DNA of 64,000 nucleotides from an uncultured bacterium (GCA_938014335.1 CALLRP010000025.1:30088-94087), one strand, 5' to 3'. Shown: positions 21,020-32,300, counted from the first letter of the stretch. Translations and numbers: made by a program. The notes: generated from the sequence alone by a model not told the origin.

Positions 21020-22024
21020 TTATCTTAAATTATATTGAACAGGCTTACAAACCGATTTTAGATTCTCGTAAGGTGTATCACCTGGGATTTCGCAACCTGC
21101 ACCAATCATAAGAGGGGGTCCTACTTCTTTATACATTTCCAGATGTTTTTTATAAATAATATCAGGCGTAGATTCCATTACTTGTCGCACAGGGTCCAGG
21201 TTTGTAACCAATACCACATCTCCTAAAATATTTCTTGCCTCTTTCAAAGGGACAAACCAGTCTAAATCAAATACATCACAGGGTAAATCTTTCCAGTAAG
21301 GTAAAAGATGATAAGTATTTCCGCAAATATGTAATCGAACCAATCCCCCTGCTTCTTTTATCGCTTTCATTAGACGATATTCATGTGGAAAGATTAAGTC
21401 GCGATAAGTCTCGGGAGATACCTGACTTGCAATAGCATCCCCTATACCTATGGTATCTGCCCCTTCTTTTAATTGTGCAAGTGCAAACTTAATGGCGGTA
21501 TCCACACAAAAGTTCATCAGTTCATTTACATATTCAGGTTGAACCAATAAATCCATTAAAAACTCTGTAACACCCCGCAAATCCGCTGCTTCCGCAGCAG
21601 GTCCCTCTACCCAGCCCATTACAGAATATTCGTTCTTAGCACGATTACGCATCTCCCGCACACCTAAAATACGGTCCAGCATACGCGGTGCTTTATACGG
21701 GTCAGGAATAGGGAGTTTTGTAAAATCGGGGTCATCATGCAGTGGCGGATTGGGACAACGAGGAACCGCATCTTCGGGATATTCTAAAACAGCACCAAAA
21801 CCAGATGTCTCGCGGAAAGGGTCCGAAATAGCACTCCACTGGTCATAACCAAAATCACGGATGCATGCTTCATTGGCATTAGCAATGAAATTATAATCCG
21901 TAACAAACTGACGATAACTGCAACCTATATACTTTGCCGCAAAAAACATCAATATAGGCAAGCGAGGGAGAAAATCAACAGGCTCATTTTGTATTGTTTT
22001 TATATACCTTTCATACGAGTTCAT
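21020..22024 (-). CDS. Uroporphyrinogen decarboxylase / MtaA-type methyltransferase
   Basis: This 334-residue TIM-barrel protein belongs to the URO-D superfamily. It has HICGN and, near the end, GAGCEIPGDTP, the His/Cys positions that bind zinc in cobalamin-linked methyltransferases such as MtaA. It is therefore more likely a corrinoid methyl-transfer enzyme than a haem enzyme. I chose ATG 22024 (GGAAAGGG upstream); the open frame extends to 22087. No corrinoid protein gene is adjacent, so the methyl donor is unknown. Confidence 0.8.
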   Translation of the reverse strand: MNSYERYIKTIQNEPVDFLPRLPILMFFAAKYIGCSYRQFVTDYNFIANANEACIRDFGYDQWSAISDPFRETSGFGAVLEYPEDAVPRCPNPPLHDDPDFTKLPIPDPYKAPRMLDRILGVREMRNRAKNEYSVMGWVEGPAAEAADLRGVTEFLMDLLVQPEYVNELMNFCVDTAIKFALAQLKEGADTIGIGDAIASQVSPETYRDLIFPHEYRLMKAIKEAGGLVRLHICGNTYHLLPYWKDLPCDVFDLDWFVPLKEARNILGDVVLVTNLDPVRQVMESTPDIIYKKHLEMYKEVGPPLMIGAGCEIPGDTPYENLKSVCKPVQYNLR

Positions 22025-22153
22025 AGCATACCCTTTCCAATTTACTATTGATTTTATACTAACATACTTATTGACCACGAACAACACATTAAAAATTATA
22101 AATAGAGAGATAATGATTTAGGAGCTATTTGGTGTTTTTAATTTTTATTTATA

Positions 22154-24997
22154 TCAAGTCAATAATTTTGATTTTAGATATTTCCCTGTATATGATTTCT
22201 CATTCTTTATAATCTTCTCTGGTGGACCCTGGGTAACTATATATCCCCCTTTATCTCCACCTTCAGGACCGAGGTCGATAATCCAATCAGCAGTTCGAAT
22301 TACTTCAAGATTATGCTCAATTACAATAACTGTATTCCCCAAATCCACAAGGCGATGTAATACACGGAGTAGTCTATCTACATCTACTGCATGTAAACCT
22401 GTGGTGGGCTCGTCTAAAATATAAAGTGTATTCCCTGTGTGGCGTCGTAATAATTCTGTGGCTAACTTAACGCGTTGGGCTTCTCCACCCGAAAGTGTAG
22501 TTGCGGGTTGTCCTAAAGTTATGTAGCCTAAACCTACTTCAAAAAGCGTTTCTAATGACCGTGATATTTGAGGAATATTTTTAAAAAATTCCAAAGCATC
22601 TTCAACTGTCATATCGAGTACTTCAGCTATATTCTTACCTTTGTATTGAATCTGTAAAGTATCACGGTTATATCTTTTACCATGGCAAGTATCACAAGGG
22701 ATATATACATCAGGAAGAAACTGCATTTCGATTGTTAAGTATCCATTTCCTTCACATGCTTCACATCGTCCACCTTTAACATTAAAACTGAACCTGCCTG
22801 CACTGTATCCTCTCGCTCTTGCTTCTGGCACTTTACTAAATAACTCACGAATAGGTGTAAATACTCCTGTGTATGTTGCTGGATTGGAACGAGGTGTCCT
22901 TCCAATGGGGGACTGGTCAATGTCTATTACTTTATCAATGTATTCTATCCCTTCTAATTGTGAATAATGAAGTTTCGTTTCTGTTTTTTTTCTAAAAACG
23001 GCACATTGAACAGCGGGAAATAAAGTTTCATTTATTAAACTCGATTTTCCGGAACCAGAAACTCCTGTAATACATATAAATAACCCCAAAGGGAATGATA
23101 CATCAATATTTTTCAAGTTGTTTAATGAAGCCCCTCGTAATGTTAACCATCTGTTATTGGGTTCCCTTCGACCTCTTGGACAAAAGACCTGAAACTTACC
23201 GGAAAGATATTTCCCTGTCCACGAGTTTTTGCATTTAACAATCTTTGTTGGGGGTCCTTGGGCAACGACTTTTCCCCCATGAACACCTGCACCCGGACCT
23301 AAATCTACTACATAGTCCGCTGAACGAATTGTTGACTCGTCATGTTCTACAACAATAACGGTATTTCCCAAATCTCTAAGTTTAATAAGCGTTTCAACTA
23401 AACGATTTGTATCCCGAGGATGAAGTCCGATACTGGGTTCATCTAACACATAAATCACGCCGACCAATCCTGAACCTATTTGACTGGCTAAACGAATTCT
23501 TTGAGACTCTCCTCCAGACAATGTGCCTGCACTTCGGTCCAAAGTCAAATAATCTAATCCTACATCGACTAAAAAGGATAGTCTAAGGTTAATTTCTTTT
23601 AACACTCGTTCTGCTATTTTTCTCTGGAATTCCGACAGTTTCAGATTTCCGAAAAAAGACATGGCTTCCTTGATGGACATTTTTGTTACATCTACAATAT
23701 TTCTTCCATCTATTCGCACTGCACGGGATTCGGGCTTGAGTCGTGTCCCTTGACAGGAACGACAGATACGGGTAGCCATGTACTTTTCTATCATCTCACG
23801 AGCACGATTAGAGTGGGTTTCTCGGTATCGCCTTTCTAAATTGGGAATAACTCCCTCAAACGGCTTGTAGGTCTCGTAAGAACTGTTTGCCATCTGATAG
23901 GAAAACCGAATATATTCATGTCCTGAACCATACAAAACAATCTCTTTGAAAGAATCCGGTAAATCCTTCCATGGAGTTAAAGGACTTTCTCCATAATGCT
24001 CACAAAGTATTCGAAGAGTTTTTCGAAACATTGAGTCAAGGATGGGACGTTGACTCCACGGTTCTACTGCTCCTTCCGCAAGGGATAATTCAGGGTTAGG
24101 GACAACAAGGTCAGGGTCAATTTCCGTGACAGTCCCCAATCCAGCACATGTCGGGCACGCTCCGTGTGGGTTGTTAAAGGAAAACATACGGGGCTCTAAT
24201 TCTTCGACAGAAATATTGCAGTCAATACAGGAGAGTTTCTCGCTTTGCAATATCTCCTGGGGTTGATATCCCGGGATTTCATACCAAACACGGACAAGTC
24301 CATTCCCTAATTTCAATGCAGTTTCTATAGAATCAGTTAATCGTTTCTGTATCTCTGGTTTAAGAACAAGTCTATCTATTACAATTTCGATATCATGCTT
24401 TTTATACCGTTCTAACTTTATTTCATCATCAACATGATACATCGTTTTGTTAACACGGACACGAACGAAGCCGGATTTTTTTATTTCTTCAAATAACTTT
24501 GTATAGTTCCCCTTTCTCTGTCGGATTATGGGGGCCAGAATCTGTATTTTTGTCTGTTCGGGAAAACCCATAATATGGTCCACTATTTGTTGTGGAGTCT
24601 GTGCAGAAATCACTTTTCCACATTTATAACAATGAGGTGTCCCTACACGAGCAAAAAGTAAGCGTAAATAATCATATATTTCTGTTACTGTTCCGACAGT
24701 TGAACGTGGATTGCGATGAACTGTTTTCTGTTCAATAGATATGGCTGGACTAAGTCCTTCAATAAGGTCTACCTCCGGTTTTTCCATCTGTTCAAGAAAC
24801 TGTCTCGCATATGCAGAAAGACTTTCTACATAACGTCTCTGCCCCTCTGCATAAAGAGTATCAAAAGCAAGACTGGATTTCCCTGAACCACTTAATCCTG
24901 TAATTACAATAAATTTATTCCGGGGCAAATCTAAATTAATATGAGCAAGATTGTGCTGTCGTGCTCCACGAATAACAATATATTCCGAATTAGACAT
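22154..24997 (-). CDS. uvrA: Excinuclease ABC subunit A
   Basis: This 947-residue UvrA is full length. It has Walker A motifs GLSGSGKS (about 34-41) and GVSGSGKS in the second half, two LSGGE signatures, and zinc-finger cysteines (CIDC with CPTC, and CEAC with CDTC). It is the damage-recognition ATPase of nucleotide excision repair. It is last in a run of minus-strand genes from 29335, 38 bases after the DUF4097 gene. Confidence 0.98.
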   Translation of the reverse strand: MSNSEYIVIRGARQHNLAHINLDLPRNKFIVITGLSGSGKSSLAFDTLYAEGQRRYVESLSAYARQFLEQMEKPEVDLIEGLSPAISIEQKTVHRNPRSTVGTVTEIYDYLRLLFARVGTPHCYKCGKVISAQTPQQIVDHIMGFPEQTKIQILAPIIRQRKGNYTKLFEEIKKSGFVRVRVNKTMYHVDDEIKLERYKKHDIEIVIDRLVLKPEIQKRLTDSIETALKLGNGLVRVWYEIPGYQPQEILQSEKLSCIDCNISVEELEPRMFSFNNPHGACPTCAGLGTVTEIDPDLVVPNPELSLAEGAVEPWSQRPILDSMFRKTLRILCEHYGESPLTPWKDLPDSFKEIVLYGSGHEYIRFSYQMANSSYETYKPFEGVIPNLERRYRETHSNRAREMIEKYMATRICRSCQGTRLKPESRAVRIDGRNIVDVTKMSIKEAMSFFGNLKLSEFQRKIAERVLKEINLRLSFLVDVGLDYLTLDRSAGTLSGGESQRIRLASQIGSGLVGVIYVLDEPSIGLHPRDTNRLVETLIKLRDLGNTVIVVEHDESTIRSADYVVDLGPGAGVHGGKVVAQGPPTKIVKCKNSWTGKYLSGKFQVFCPRGRREPNNRWLTLRGASLNNLKNIDVSFPLGLFICITGVSGSGKSSLINETLFPAVQCAVFRKKTETKLHYSQLEGIEYIDKVIDIDQSPIGRTPRSNPATYTGVFTPIRELFSKVPEARARGYSAGRFSFNVKGGRCEACEGNGYLTIEMQFLPDVYIPCDTCHGKRYNRDTLQIQYKGKNIAEVLDMTVEDALEFFKNIPQISRSLETLFEVGLGYITLGQPATTLSGGEAQRVKLATELLRRHTGNTLYILDEPTTGLHAVDVDRLLRVLHRLVDLGNTVIVIEHNLEVIRTADWIIDLGPEGGDKGGYIVTQGPPEKIIKNEKSYTGKYLKSKLLT

Positions 24998-25035
24998 AAC
25001 TTCTGTATTATTTCCCCAACTATTGATTCAGTATA

Positions 25036-27006
25036 TTATTGATTTTGTTGAGTATTTTCAGATGGGATTGTTTGTGTGTTAACGATTAAAGATGCCTCAA
25101 TATTCCCATCAATAATAATATCACCTTTAACTGTTTTCAACAGGACTGAATATTTTCCTTCTCTAACTTGTGTTTCTGCTTCTTGTCTTGTTCTTGAAAA
25201 AATACCTGCTAAAGGAAGTGCCGTATCTATAATCCCCTCTTCCGTTACCGCCCTTATTCTACAATCCGCTTCGGGCGATAAGAGAATACTAATATTTCCT
25301 TTTTCATTCGATATATCTACATCCCCTGATATTCCATTCAGTGCCAAAAATCGTATATCTCCTTCTTGTATGCGTGCTATAACTTTCGACTGCATATCTT
25401 CCAAATTTACATTTGCTTGCATTGCAGTTATATTGATAGGGGCTCGAATATTTTTCAGTGTTGCTCCTCCCCCTCGAATAGAAATTTCCCCATTATTATT
25501 TACATCCTCTATTCGTATATTACCTTTTTGATTAGATACAAAATAAGGACCTGCACACTTCAATAGGGAAACAACCCCCGAACCCTGATTTATTCTCAGA
25601 GAATTTTTCATACTTTCACATGCGGTTTGTCCTCCTTTTGACTCAATAGAAACATCTATATGGGGAGGACAAAATATCTGAACATCTACTCGCCAATCCG
25701 ATAAATAATCAGGTAAGACATCATAATTTCCAGAGGTGGTAATATAAACTCTGTTTTCTGTTCGGTGGAGGTTGACGGATATTTTTTCGAGTGCAGAGGT
25801 TGCTTTATCAGCAGAGGAAACCCAAACCAAACGAGTTGCCTTTACACGAATTCTTGTATCATCCGAAGGAAGAATTCTTACATCTCCTTTTTGATTATTG
25901 ATTATTAAAGCATCATCCGAACTAACTTCCTCTTCCGAAGTAAAAATTTCACTGAAGGGTTTATAATTTGAGATGGAACTTTGAGGATTTGAGAGGAGTA
26001 CCTCATTTTTATTGATAGATATATCTGAAAATATACCCGTTATCTCTATTTTATGTTTTGCATCCGGATTCGTTAAATTTAACGTATTTAACGACCCCGT
26101 AGTTTTTTGAATAATAGGCAAGTCTGTTGTAAATTGACTGCCTAACAAACTTCCCTTTATCTCTAACTCCGAAGTATCTTCTATTTTAATACTTGACTTA
26201 CCACTATCCGTATGTAAAACATATCTCCCCTCACCTAACTTTTGTAATTTTAGTTCACCTAAAATATTATAAATACTTATTTCTCCTTGCAAATCACTTA
26301 TCTCCGCATTCGTCCTCGAAAGATAAAAAAGTCCTCCATTCATAATTTTTCTTACCTTTAGTGGAAACTCCCCCTGTGCTCTTAAAGACACCCTACCATT
26401 AATATTCTCAAGTTCCACAGACCCATATTGTTCATTAATCGTTACCGCTCCATCTATGTTAGAAACACGAGTATCGCCAAAAAAGTTATCTACGAAAATA
26501 TTAGAAGAGCGAGGTAATGTAATAATATAATCAATTTTTATGAAGGATACACTCTCTTCTGGAAACTGATTTTCAATTACTAATGTATTATTCTCATTTA
26601 TCATGCGAGGCTGGAAGTTGTTCACTGTTTTTTCAAGTATATCTTGACTTTGGCCTCCCAATGTTAGTGTAGTTTCCACAGTTACTAAAGGTTCGCTCCA
26701 TGACTTTATATCAACCATACCAAATTCATTTTTAATTAAAATATTCACATTCTGAGAAACCGAAATCTGATTCTCGTATTTTTTTGTAACTGTATATGGG
26801 ACTGATTGTTGATTCCCAAACAGATTGGACCTTAGAACTTCATCCGCATAAGAACCTATTTGATGAATACCCTTTATAACTGTGTCGAAACCTGTTTTGA
26901 CACCTTCCAATAATTTATCCTGACCATACGAGAAGTATGTAAACAGGGATATAAAAATAAATAAAAGGGGGATCGTTTTTTTTCTATTATTCTGACTGTT
27001 CATCAT
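25036..27006 (-). CDS. Exported DUF4097-type beta-helix protein
   Basis: The 656 residues start with a signal peptide (about 1-29, ending FSYG). They continue as repeated short strands with regular Val/Ile/Asn spacing and Gly turns (e.g. VDIKSWSEP, GDVRILPSDD, GDIIIDGN). This is the DUF4097/putative adhesin pattern, related to LiaX-like envelope-stress proteins; two such halves seem present. It begins immediately after the stop of the PLP-enzyme gene (TAGATG), so the two are coupled. A PspC-domain gene lies two genes upstream, supporting a role in envelope stress or surface sensing. Confidence 0.65.
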   Translation of the reverse strand: MMNSQNNRKKTIPLLFIFISLFTYFSYGQDKLLEGVKTGFDTVIKGIHQIGSYADEVLRSNLFGNQQSVPYTVTKKYENQISVSQNVNILIKNEFGMVDIKSWSEPLVTVETTLTLGGQSQDILEKTVNNFQPRMINENNTLVIENQFPEESVSFIKIDYIITLPRSSNIFVDNFFGDTRVSNIDGAVTINEQYGSVELENINGRVSLRAQGEFPLKVRKIMNGGLFYLSRTNAEISDLQGEISIYNILGELKLQKLGEGRYVLHTDSGKSSIKIEDTSELEIKGSLLGSQFTTDLPIIQKTTGSLNTLNLTNPDAKHKIEITGIFSDISINKNEVLLSNPQSSISNYKPFSEIFTSEEEVSSDDALIINNQKGDVRILPSDDTRIRVKATRLVWVSSADKATSALEKISVNLHRTENRVYITTSGNYDVLPDYLSDWRVDVQIFCPPHIDVSIESKGGQTACESMKNSLRINQGSGVVSLLKCAGPYFVSNQKGNIRIEDVNNNGEISIRGGGATLKNIRAPINITAMQANVNLEDMQSKVIARIQEGDIRFLALNGISGDVDISNEKGNISILLSPEADCRIRAVTEEGIIDTALPLAGIFSRTRQEAETQVREGKYSVLLKTVKGDIIIDGNIEASLIVNTQTIPSENTQQNQ

Positions 27007-28425
27007 CTATTTTTTTAAAAAGTATCCCAATAGTTTTTTTATTATTGTTAATCCATTATCAGGGGTGTTTTGTTCCTCAAGATTTATATTTGAACCTGTA
27101 TTTTTGTAAATATTCTCAACAATTTTTCGAACTTCGGATTCGACCATTCCTCGTAAGGGAACAGTGGCAAGCATACCATAAACAGGAGCAGTGGCTTGTT
27201 TTGCTAAATTAGGATTTTCTTTTACTCGTGATACTGCTTCCTTTAAATCGCTTAAATATTCATCCACAATTTTTTCATGTAAAGGATTTATCATAAAATG
27301 GATACTTGCAGGTTTCTGCTGTCGGTCAATATGCCATCCTTTTTCTTCTAAAAGGTCTGCCACCGCATATATGTTCACTTCAGGACTTTTACTATAATAC
27401 GCAAATAAGGGTCCTTGCGGTTCACCTACAATCTCCAACTCGGGTATTGCTTGTATCCCTTCTTTCATTCTTTGAACAATCTCAGATAATTTCTTGGCAT
27501 TTTCGAGATACTTATTTTGTCCTAATCCCATGAGAGTTGCCCATGCAGAAGCAATGGCTCCACCCGGTCGAGTCCCTGTAAGTCCCGGAGTCATCACGAT
27601 ACCTCCCGGGAAATTCACTGAAACAAATAATTGATGCTTCATAATATCCATAGTACGATATAAAATTACAGAGGCACCTTTAGCAGAATAACCATATTTA
27701 TGCAAATCTGCAGAAAGAGATGTTACTCCAGGAACACGAAAATCAAAAGGCGTAATATTTTCTCCCAATTTCTCTAACCATGGCAAGATAAATCCTCCTA
27801 CACATGCATCTACATGTAGATTCAGATTATATTTTATTGCTAAATCACTTAACTCAGATATGGGGTCAATGGTTCCATAAGGATAATTTGGTGCAGAACC
27901 TACCAATGCTATGGTATTGGGAGTTATTCTGCGTTCCACTGCTTTCACATTCACTTTCCCTGTTTTATCAACGGGAGCATGTATCATTTTTATATCAAAA
28001 TATTCACCGGCTTTTAAGAAAGCAACATGAGCCGAATCAGGAATTATAATCTCGGGGATAAAGTATTTTTTCTTCCGTTCTTTTCGAGCTTTATCTCTAT
28101 ATGTTTTCATCGCCAGAAGGATACTTTCTGTCCCCCCGGATGTCATACAACCCACAGTATTATCATCACCATTAAGAAGAAAAGCCGTCATTTGAACTAC
28201 TTCCGATTCAAACTTCCTCAAACTCTGGAAAGCCATTGGGTTTAACCCATTTTCATGTATATACATATTGTAAGCAGACTTCACAAGGTCCGAATGTTCT
28301 TCTGAAAAGTGAAATACAAGGCTAAAAATCCGACCTTCTTCCCAACGGGCATCATTTTGTTGGGCTAATTTTAATTCTTTTAATACTTCTTCTTTTGACT
28401 TCCCTTCCTCTGGAATCATCATCAC
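27007..28425 (-). CDS. PLP-dependent lyase, sphingosine-1-phosphate-lyase-like
   Basis: This 472-residue type-I PLP enzyme has TSGGTES (96-101), LHVDACVGGF (Asp206), and the Schiff-base lysine K243 in SADLHKYGYSAKG. That last segment is characteristic of sphingosine-1-phosphate lyases rather than of glutamate decarboxylases. It would cleave a long-chain base phosphate into an aldehyde and phosphoethanolamine. It has no N-terminal membrane helix, unlike eukaryotic enzymes. The start is GTG with ATGs 3 and 6 bases later; AGGAG lies upstream. Two ceramidase-like genes elsewhere in the window would fit a sphingolipid route, but the substrate is inferred. Confidence 0.75.
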   Translation of the reverse strand: MMMIPEEGKSKEEVLKELKLAQQNDARWEEGRIFSLVFHFSEEHSDLVKSAYNMYIHENGLNPMAFQSLRKFESEVVQMTAFLLNGDDNTVGCMTSGGTESILLAMKTYRDKARKERKKKYFIPEIIIPDSAHVAFLKAGEYFDIKMIHAPVDKTGKVNVKAVERRITPNTIALVGSAPNYPYGTIDPISELSDLAIKYNLNLHVDACVGGFILPWLEKLGENITPFDFRVPGVTSLSADLHKYGYSAKGASVILYRTMDIMKHQLFVSVNFPGGIVMTPGLTGTRPGGAIASAWATLMGLGQNKYLENAKKLSEIVQRMKEGIQAIPELEIVGEPQGPLFAYYSKSPEVNIYAVADLLEEKGWHIDRQQKPASIHFMINPLHEKIVDEYLSDLKEAVSRVKENPNLAKQATAPVYGMLATVPLRGMVESEVRKIVENIYKNTGSNINLEEQNTPDNGLTIIKKLLGYFLKK

Positions 28426-28507
28426 GGCTTAGACTCCTATTTATTATTTCTATAAAAATTTATCCATTGATTATATCCTAAATATATCTACCATTTCCGA
28501 AATAACT

Positions 28508-29335
28508 CTATATCATTAAATTACGAAAAACTACAATTGAATCAATAATAAACCGATATATAACCCATGCAACTCCTGCAAATTCAAAAAGGACTAAAAG
28601 TGCAATTTGAGCATCACGAATATTTCGGAATGTTTTATCCCAGTCATTTTTCAATGGCAATCCTCCCATCATGGCAGATAGTATCCCTGTCCACATATAA
28701 AACAAAAAAGACAGGAATACCAAATGATACACTTTATCAATATCCACCAAACTACTATTAGAGGTTGCAATCCAATGGGTATGTAAATATTCTATCCCTT
28801 TTAATAAAAAAATCGTTGCAAGATGAATAAATATTAATAAAGATAATGTCAAAACTAATTGATAAACAAAGAAACCCCATCGAATTTTTTTACCTCTATA
28901 AACTCCCGATGAAAAATAAAGAAAAAAGTATACCGATAAGTAAAAAATAAAACCGATACCTCCACACAATCCTAGTAGGGCAAATAAAAATCTTATAACC
29001 ATAACAGGGAATCTTGTTCTTACTGCTAACCCTGCACAAACACCTAACCATACTCTATTTTCAACATTTAAAATTAATTTTGTAGATGGATTTATCGGAT
29101 TAAGTAATTTTTCCGCTTGTAATTCAGGCTCCCCCAATTCATCATACAAAAAATGGCATAACTCTTCATCGGAAATATAATTTTTGCCACTTTTCTGAAG
29201 GGAATTAAAAATATTTTTCTTTAATTCAATAAGGAATCGTTTTCTCTTTTCTATATCTGATACAGAATTTAAATAATTATTTACTTCAGATAAATATTTA
29301 TTTATGATATTTTCTTGTTGTTGTGTTAAAACCAC
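28508..29335 (-). CDS. HAAS-like and PspC-domain membrane protein
   Basis: This 275-residue protein has a helical N-terminal part (1-80; KRKRFLIELKKNI then LYDELGEPELQAEKLL) that matches the HAAS signalling domain. A PspC domain follows (about 92-140; GVCAGLAVRTRFP and GGIGFIFYLSVYFFL), then three more membrane helices. PspC-type proteins sense membrane stress. It appears to start the run PspC, PLP lyase, DUF4097, uvrA. The start codon is GTG. Confidence 0.75.
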   Translation of the reverse strand: MVLTQQQENIINKYLSEVNNYLNSVSDIEKRKRFLIELKKNIFNSLQKSGKNYISDEELCHFLYDELGEPELQAEKLLNPINPSTKLILNVENRVWLGVCAGLAVRTRFPVMVIRFLFALLGLCGGIGFIFYLSVYFFLYFSSGVYRGKKIRWGFFVYQLVLTLSLLIFIHLATIFLLKGIEYLHTHWIATSNSSLVDIDKVYHLVFLSFLFYMWTGILSAMMGGLPLKNDWDKTFRNIRDAQIALLVLFEFAGVAWVIYRFIIDSIVVFRNLMI

Positions 29336-29555
29336 TTTTTTCTCAACTTTTTAATTTTTTATAAGATTTTGTAAGTAAAAATTTCAATTTGAAAGATATA
29401 GTAAAGAAATTATACCGTTTTTTAATTCGTAAAATCGTTTTTCTAATGTTTTTTTACATATCAATCTTACAATTAATAGGGATAAAAATCTTATTTATAG
29501 GACAAGTTGAATAAGTTGAATTTCTATTTTTTATATGATATAATTTTAAGCGGTT

Positions 29556-29631
<76 letters not shown>

Positions 29632-29699
29632 TTTTTATTCGATATAGTCCAAATGGGAATAAATAAAATACAATACAACTATTATTTCTATTTTGAAAT

Positions 29700-29775
29700 G
29701 CTGGAATAGCTCAGTCGGTAGAGCGGGTCACTCGTAATGACCAGGTCCGGGGTTCAATTCCCCGTTCCAGCTCCA
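29700..29775 (+). tRNA. tRNA-Thr (CGT)
   Basis: The 76-base cloverleaf has acceptor GCTGGAA with TTCCAGC, anticodon stem GGTCA/TGACC with loop CTCGTAA (anticodon CGT), T stem CGGGG/CCCCG, discriminator T and an encoded CCA. It lies 68 bases after tRNA-Phe and may share its transcript. Confidence 0.97.
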
Positions 29776-29936
29776 TCTTTATATACCTTCCAAAATATTC
29801 TATAATATAATGAATTATCAAAATATCAATTAAAGGTATTTTTTAGCAAAATATTTAAAAGTTGAAAAAAACAAATCCATATAAGTATAATTTATAAAAT
29901 TTTCAATAAAATCAATCAAAACAAAGGATAGGATAT

Positions 29937-30515
29937 ATGGAATCAAGGCTTTCTTACAGTACATCAGATGTAGCGAAGTATTGTCATGTAACAGCGGATA
30001 CAATTCGTAAATGGGCAGAGGCGGGTAAGATACGAGTATTTAAAACCCCAGGAGGACATCGCCGTATTCGTCGTGATGACTTGCTTCGTTTTTTGCGTGA
30101 GAATAATATGCCTATCCATGAAGATTTGGGAAATGCGGGGGTAAAGATTCTTGTAGTGGATGATGAAAAGGCGGTTATTTCTGTTATTCGTAGATTTTTA
30201 GAAAGAGCACAAACATCATTCCAGATTGAGATGGCTATGGATGGTTTTGATGCGGGGCAAATGGTTGCAACATTCCAACCCGATATTATCTTTCTCGATT
30301 TAAGGTTGCCCGGGTTAGATGGATTTGAAGTTACACGGAGAATTAAATCAAATCCGGATACTTCACATATAAATATCATTGCAATGACAGGGTACTATCA
30401 GGGTGAAGTGGCGAACCGTGTATTGGAATTGGGGGCGGCAATCCTGTTGCAGAAACCGTTTACTCCAGATGACCTTCGTAAGGCACTTGCAAAAGTAGGG
30501 GTAGAAGTAAGTTAA
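29937..30515 (+). CDS. Response regulator with MerR/excisionase-type HTH
   Basis: The 192 residues fuse a MerR-like winged HTH (5-58; YSTSDVAKYCHVTADTIRKW and TPGGHRRI) to a receiver domain (69-190). The receiver has its acidic pair D75-D76, phospho-acceptor D121 in IIFLDLRLPG, T151 and K173. It is probably a phosphorylation-controlled DNA-binding protein with the HTH in front, the reverse of the usual order. No histidine kinase is adjacent. The purpose of the fusion is unknown to me. Confidence 0.85.
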   Translation: MESRLSYSTSDVAKYCHVTADTIRKWAEAGKIRVFKTPGGHRRIRRDDLLRFLRENNMPIHEDLGNAGVKILVVDDEKAVISVIRRFLERAQTSFQIEMAMDGFDAGQMVATFQPDIIFLDLRLPGLDGFEVTRRIKSNPDTSHINIIAMTGYYQGEVANRVLELGAAILLQKPFTPDDLRKALAKVGVEVS

Positions 30516-30620
30516 CTCCTTAAGTATTAATCTATATTATATTTGTCAGTTTCTTATCATTTATTGTTTAGGGACTTTTTTTAATTTTAATAATGTTTCA
30601 ATAAAAATAAGGATTTTATT

Positions 30621-32243
30621 ATGCAGGTTCGTGCATTAGAAAAATTAAATAATTATGTTCCATATTCAGGACCTTTAGTACTGGTGATTATGGATGGAAT
30701 TGGTATTGGAAAGCAGGATGAAAGTGATGGGGTGTATATAGCAAATACACCGATGTTAGATGAGTTGTTCCATGAGCCACTGTTTACAAAGTTGAAGGCA
30801 CATGGAATAGCAGTAGGTCAGCCAAGTGATGAGGACATGGGTAATTCAGAGGTGGGACATAATGCATTAGGAGCAGGCCGTGTTTTTGCTCAAGGAGCAC
30901 GGTTAGTTAATGAAGCCATTGCAGATGGTAGAATTTACCAGGGGAAGGCATGGCAGAGCATCATGGAGCGAGTTCGGGGAGGGGGAACTTTGCATTTCAT
31001 TGGATTACTTTCTGATGGGAATGTACACAGTCATATAAATCAATTATTGGCAATTATCAAGCATTGCGCAGAACATCGTGTTCCCAAAATTCGGGTACAT
31101 GTTTTAACAGACGGTAGGGATGTGGCAGAACGAAGTGCGTTGATGTATATTGAGCGGTTAGAACAGGTACTTGCGGAGTGCAATCAGAGTGGACTGGATT
31201 ATAGAATTGCCTCGGGTGGAGGTCGAATGTTAGTAACAATGGACCGTTATGAAGCGGATTGGCGAATTGTGGAACGAGGTTGGAAAGCTCATGTATTAGG
31301 TGAAGGCAAACAATTTTCCTCAGCCAGAGAGGCAGTAGAATTTTATTATCAGGAGCCAACTGTAAACGACCAGTTCTTAGGTGAATTTGTAATTGTTGAG
31401 AACGGTAAGCCTGTGGGAACGATTGAAGATGGGGATGCAGTGGTTTTCTTCAATTTTCGGGGAGACCGAGCGATAGAGTTATCTCGCGCATTTGAGGAAG
31501 ATAATTTCCCCTATTTTGACCGCAAACGAAGACCTAATGTTTTTTATGCTGGCATGATGCAATATGATGGGGATAAGTTTATTCCGAAAAATTTTTTGGT
31601 AGAACCTCCGCAGATTGAGGGAACAATTAGTGAATATCTTTGTGCTTCGGGGATAAAAAGCTATGCCATTTCAGAAACGCAGAAGTTCGGACATGTTACT
31701 TATTTTTGGAATGGAAACAAGTCAGGATATGTAGACCCTAAATTGGAATTGTTTGAAGAAATTACATCAGACCAGGTACCGTTTCAACAAAGGCCCTGGA
31801 TGAAAGCAGGTGAAATAACGGATGCCGTATTAAAACAAATTGAAGAAGGAACTTATAAATTTATACGGTTGAATTTTGCTAATGGTGATATGGTCGGACA
31901 TACTGGAATCGCTCCCGCAGTGCGTATTGCAGTGGAAACAGTAGATTTATGTCTAACAAGGATTTATAATGCGGTCAAAGCAATGGAGGGAATTCTGGTA
32001 GTGACTGCAGACCATGGAAATGCTGATTTACTTTTCACTGAAAAAAAAGGCAAACGGGAACCTCATGTGGCACATACATTGAATCCTGTTCCATTTATTA
32101 TTAAAGACTTTTCAGGGAAAAATTCATTTCAGATGAGCGGTATTGAAAATCCCGGATTAAGTAATGTAGCAAGTACATTGTGTAATCTTTTAGGGTTCAA
32201 GGCACCAAAAGAGTATGACCCGTCGTTGATTAAGGTTGGATAA
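30621..32243 (+). CDS. gpmI: 2,3-BPG-independent phosphoglycerate mutase
   Basis: This 540-residue enzyme has the alkaline-phosphatase-superfamily metal site: D25 in LVIMDGIGIG, the phospho-Ser S76 in DMGNSEVGHNALGAG, HVLTDGRDV, and VVTADHGNAD near the C-terminus. It interconverts 3- and 2-phosphoglycerate in glycolysis with manganese. It converges on the ceramidase-like gene, with a hairpin between. Confidence 0.97.
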   Translation: MQVRALEKLNNYVPYSGPLVLVIMDGIGIGKQDESDGVYIANTPMLDELFHEPLFTKLKAHGIAVGQPSDEDMGNSEVGHNALGAGRVFAQGARLVNEAIADGRIYQGKAWQSIMERVRGGGTLHFIGLLSDGNVHSHINQLLAIIKHCAEHRVPKIRVHVLTDGRDVAERSALMYIERLEQVLAECNQSGLDYRIASGGGRMLVTMDRYEADWRIVERGWKAHVLGEGKQFSSAREAVEFYYQEPTVNDQFLGEFVIVENGKPVGTIEDGDAVVFFNFRGDRAIELSRAFEEDNFPYFDRKRRPNVFYAGMMQYDGDKFIPKNFLVEPPQIEGTISEYLCASGIKSYAISETQKFGHVTYFWNGNKSGYVDPKLELFEEITSDQVPFQQRPWMKAGEITDAVLKQIEEGTYKFIRLNFANGDMVGHTGIAPAVRIAVETVDLCLTRIYNAVKAMEGILVVTADHGNADLLFTEKKGKREPHVAHTLNPVPFIIKDFSGKNSFQMSGIENPGLSNVASTLCNLLGFKAPKEYDPSLIKVG

Positions 32244-32248
32244 GTTAG

Positions 32249-32290
32249 GCTTGTCTGACCTATCTAACTCGTTGGACAAGTCGGACAGGC
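32249..32290. terminator. Hairpin between convergent genes
   Basis: An imperfect inverted repeat (32249-32261 with 32278-32290) can form a stem of about 12 pairs, two of them G-U, five bases after the gpmI stop. There is no clear T-run on either side, so it may be a weak bidirectional terminator or an mRNA 3' end structure. Confidence 0.45.
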
Positions 32291-32300
32291 AGACAGAATT

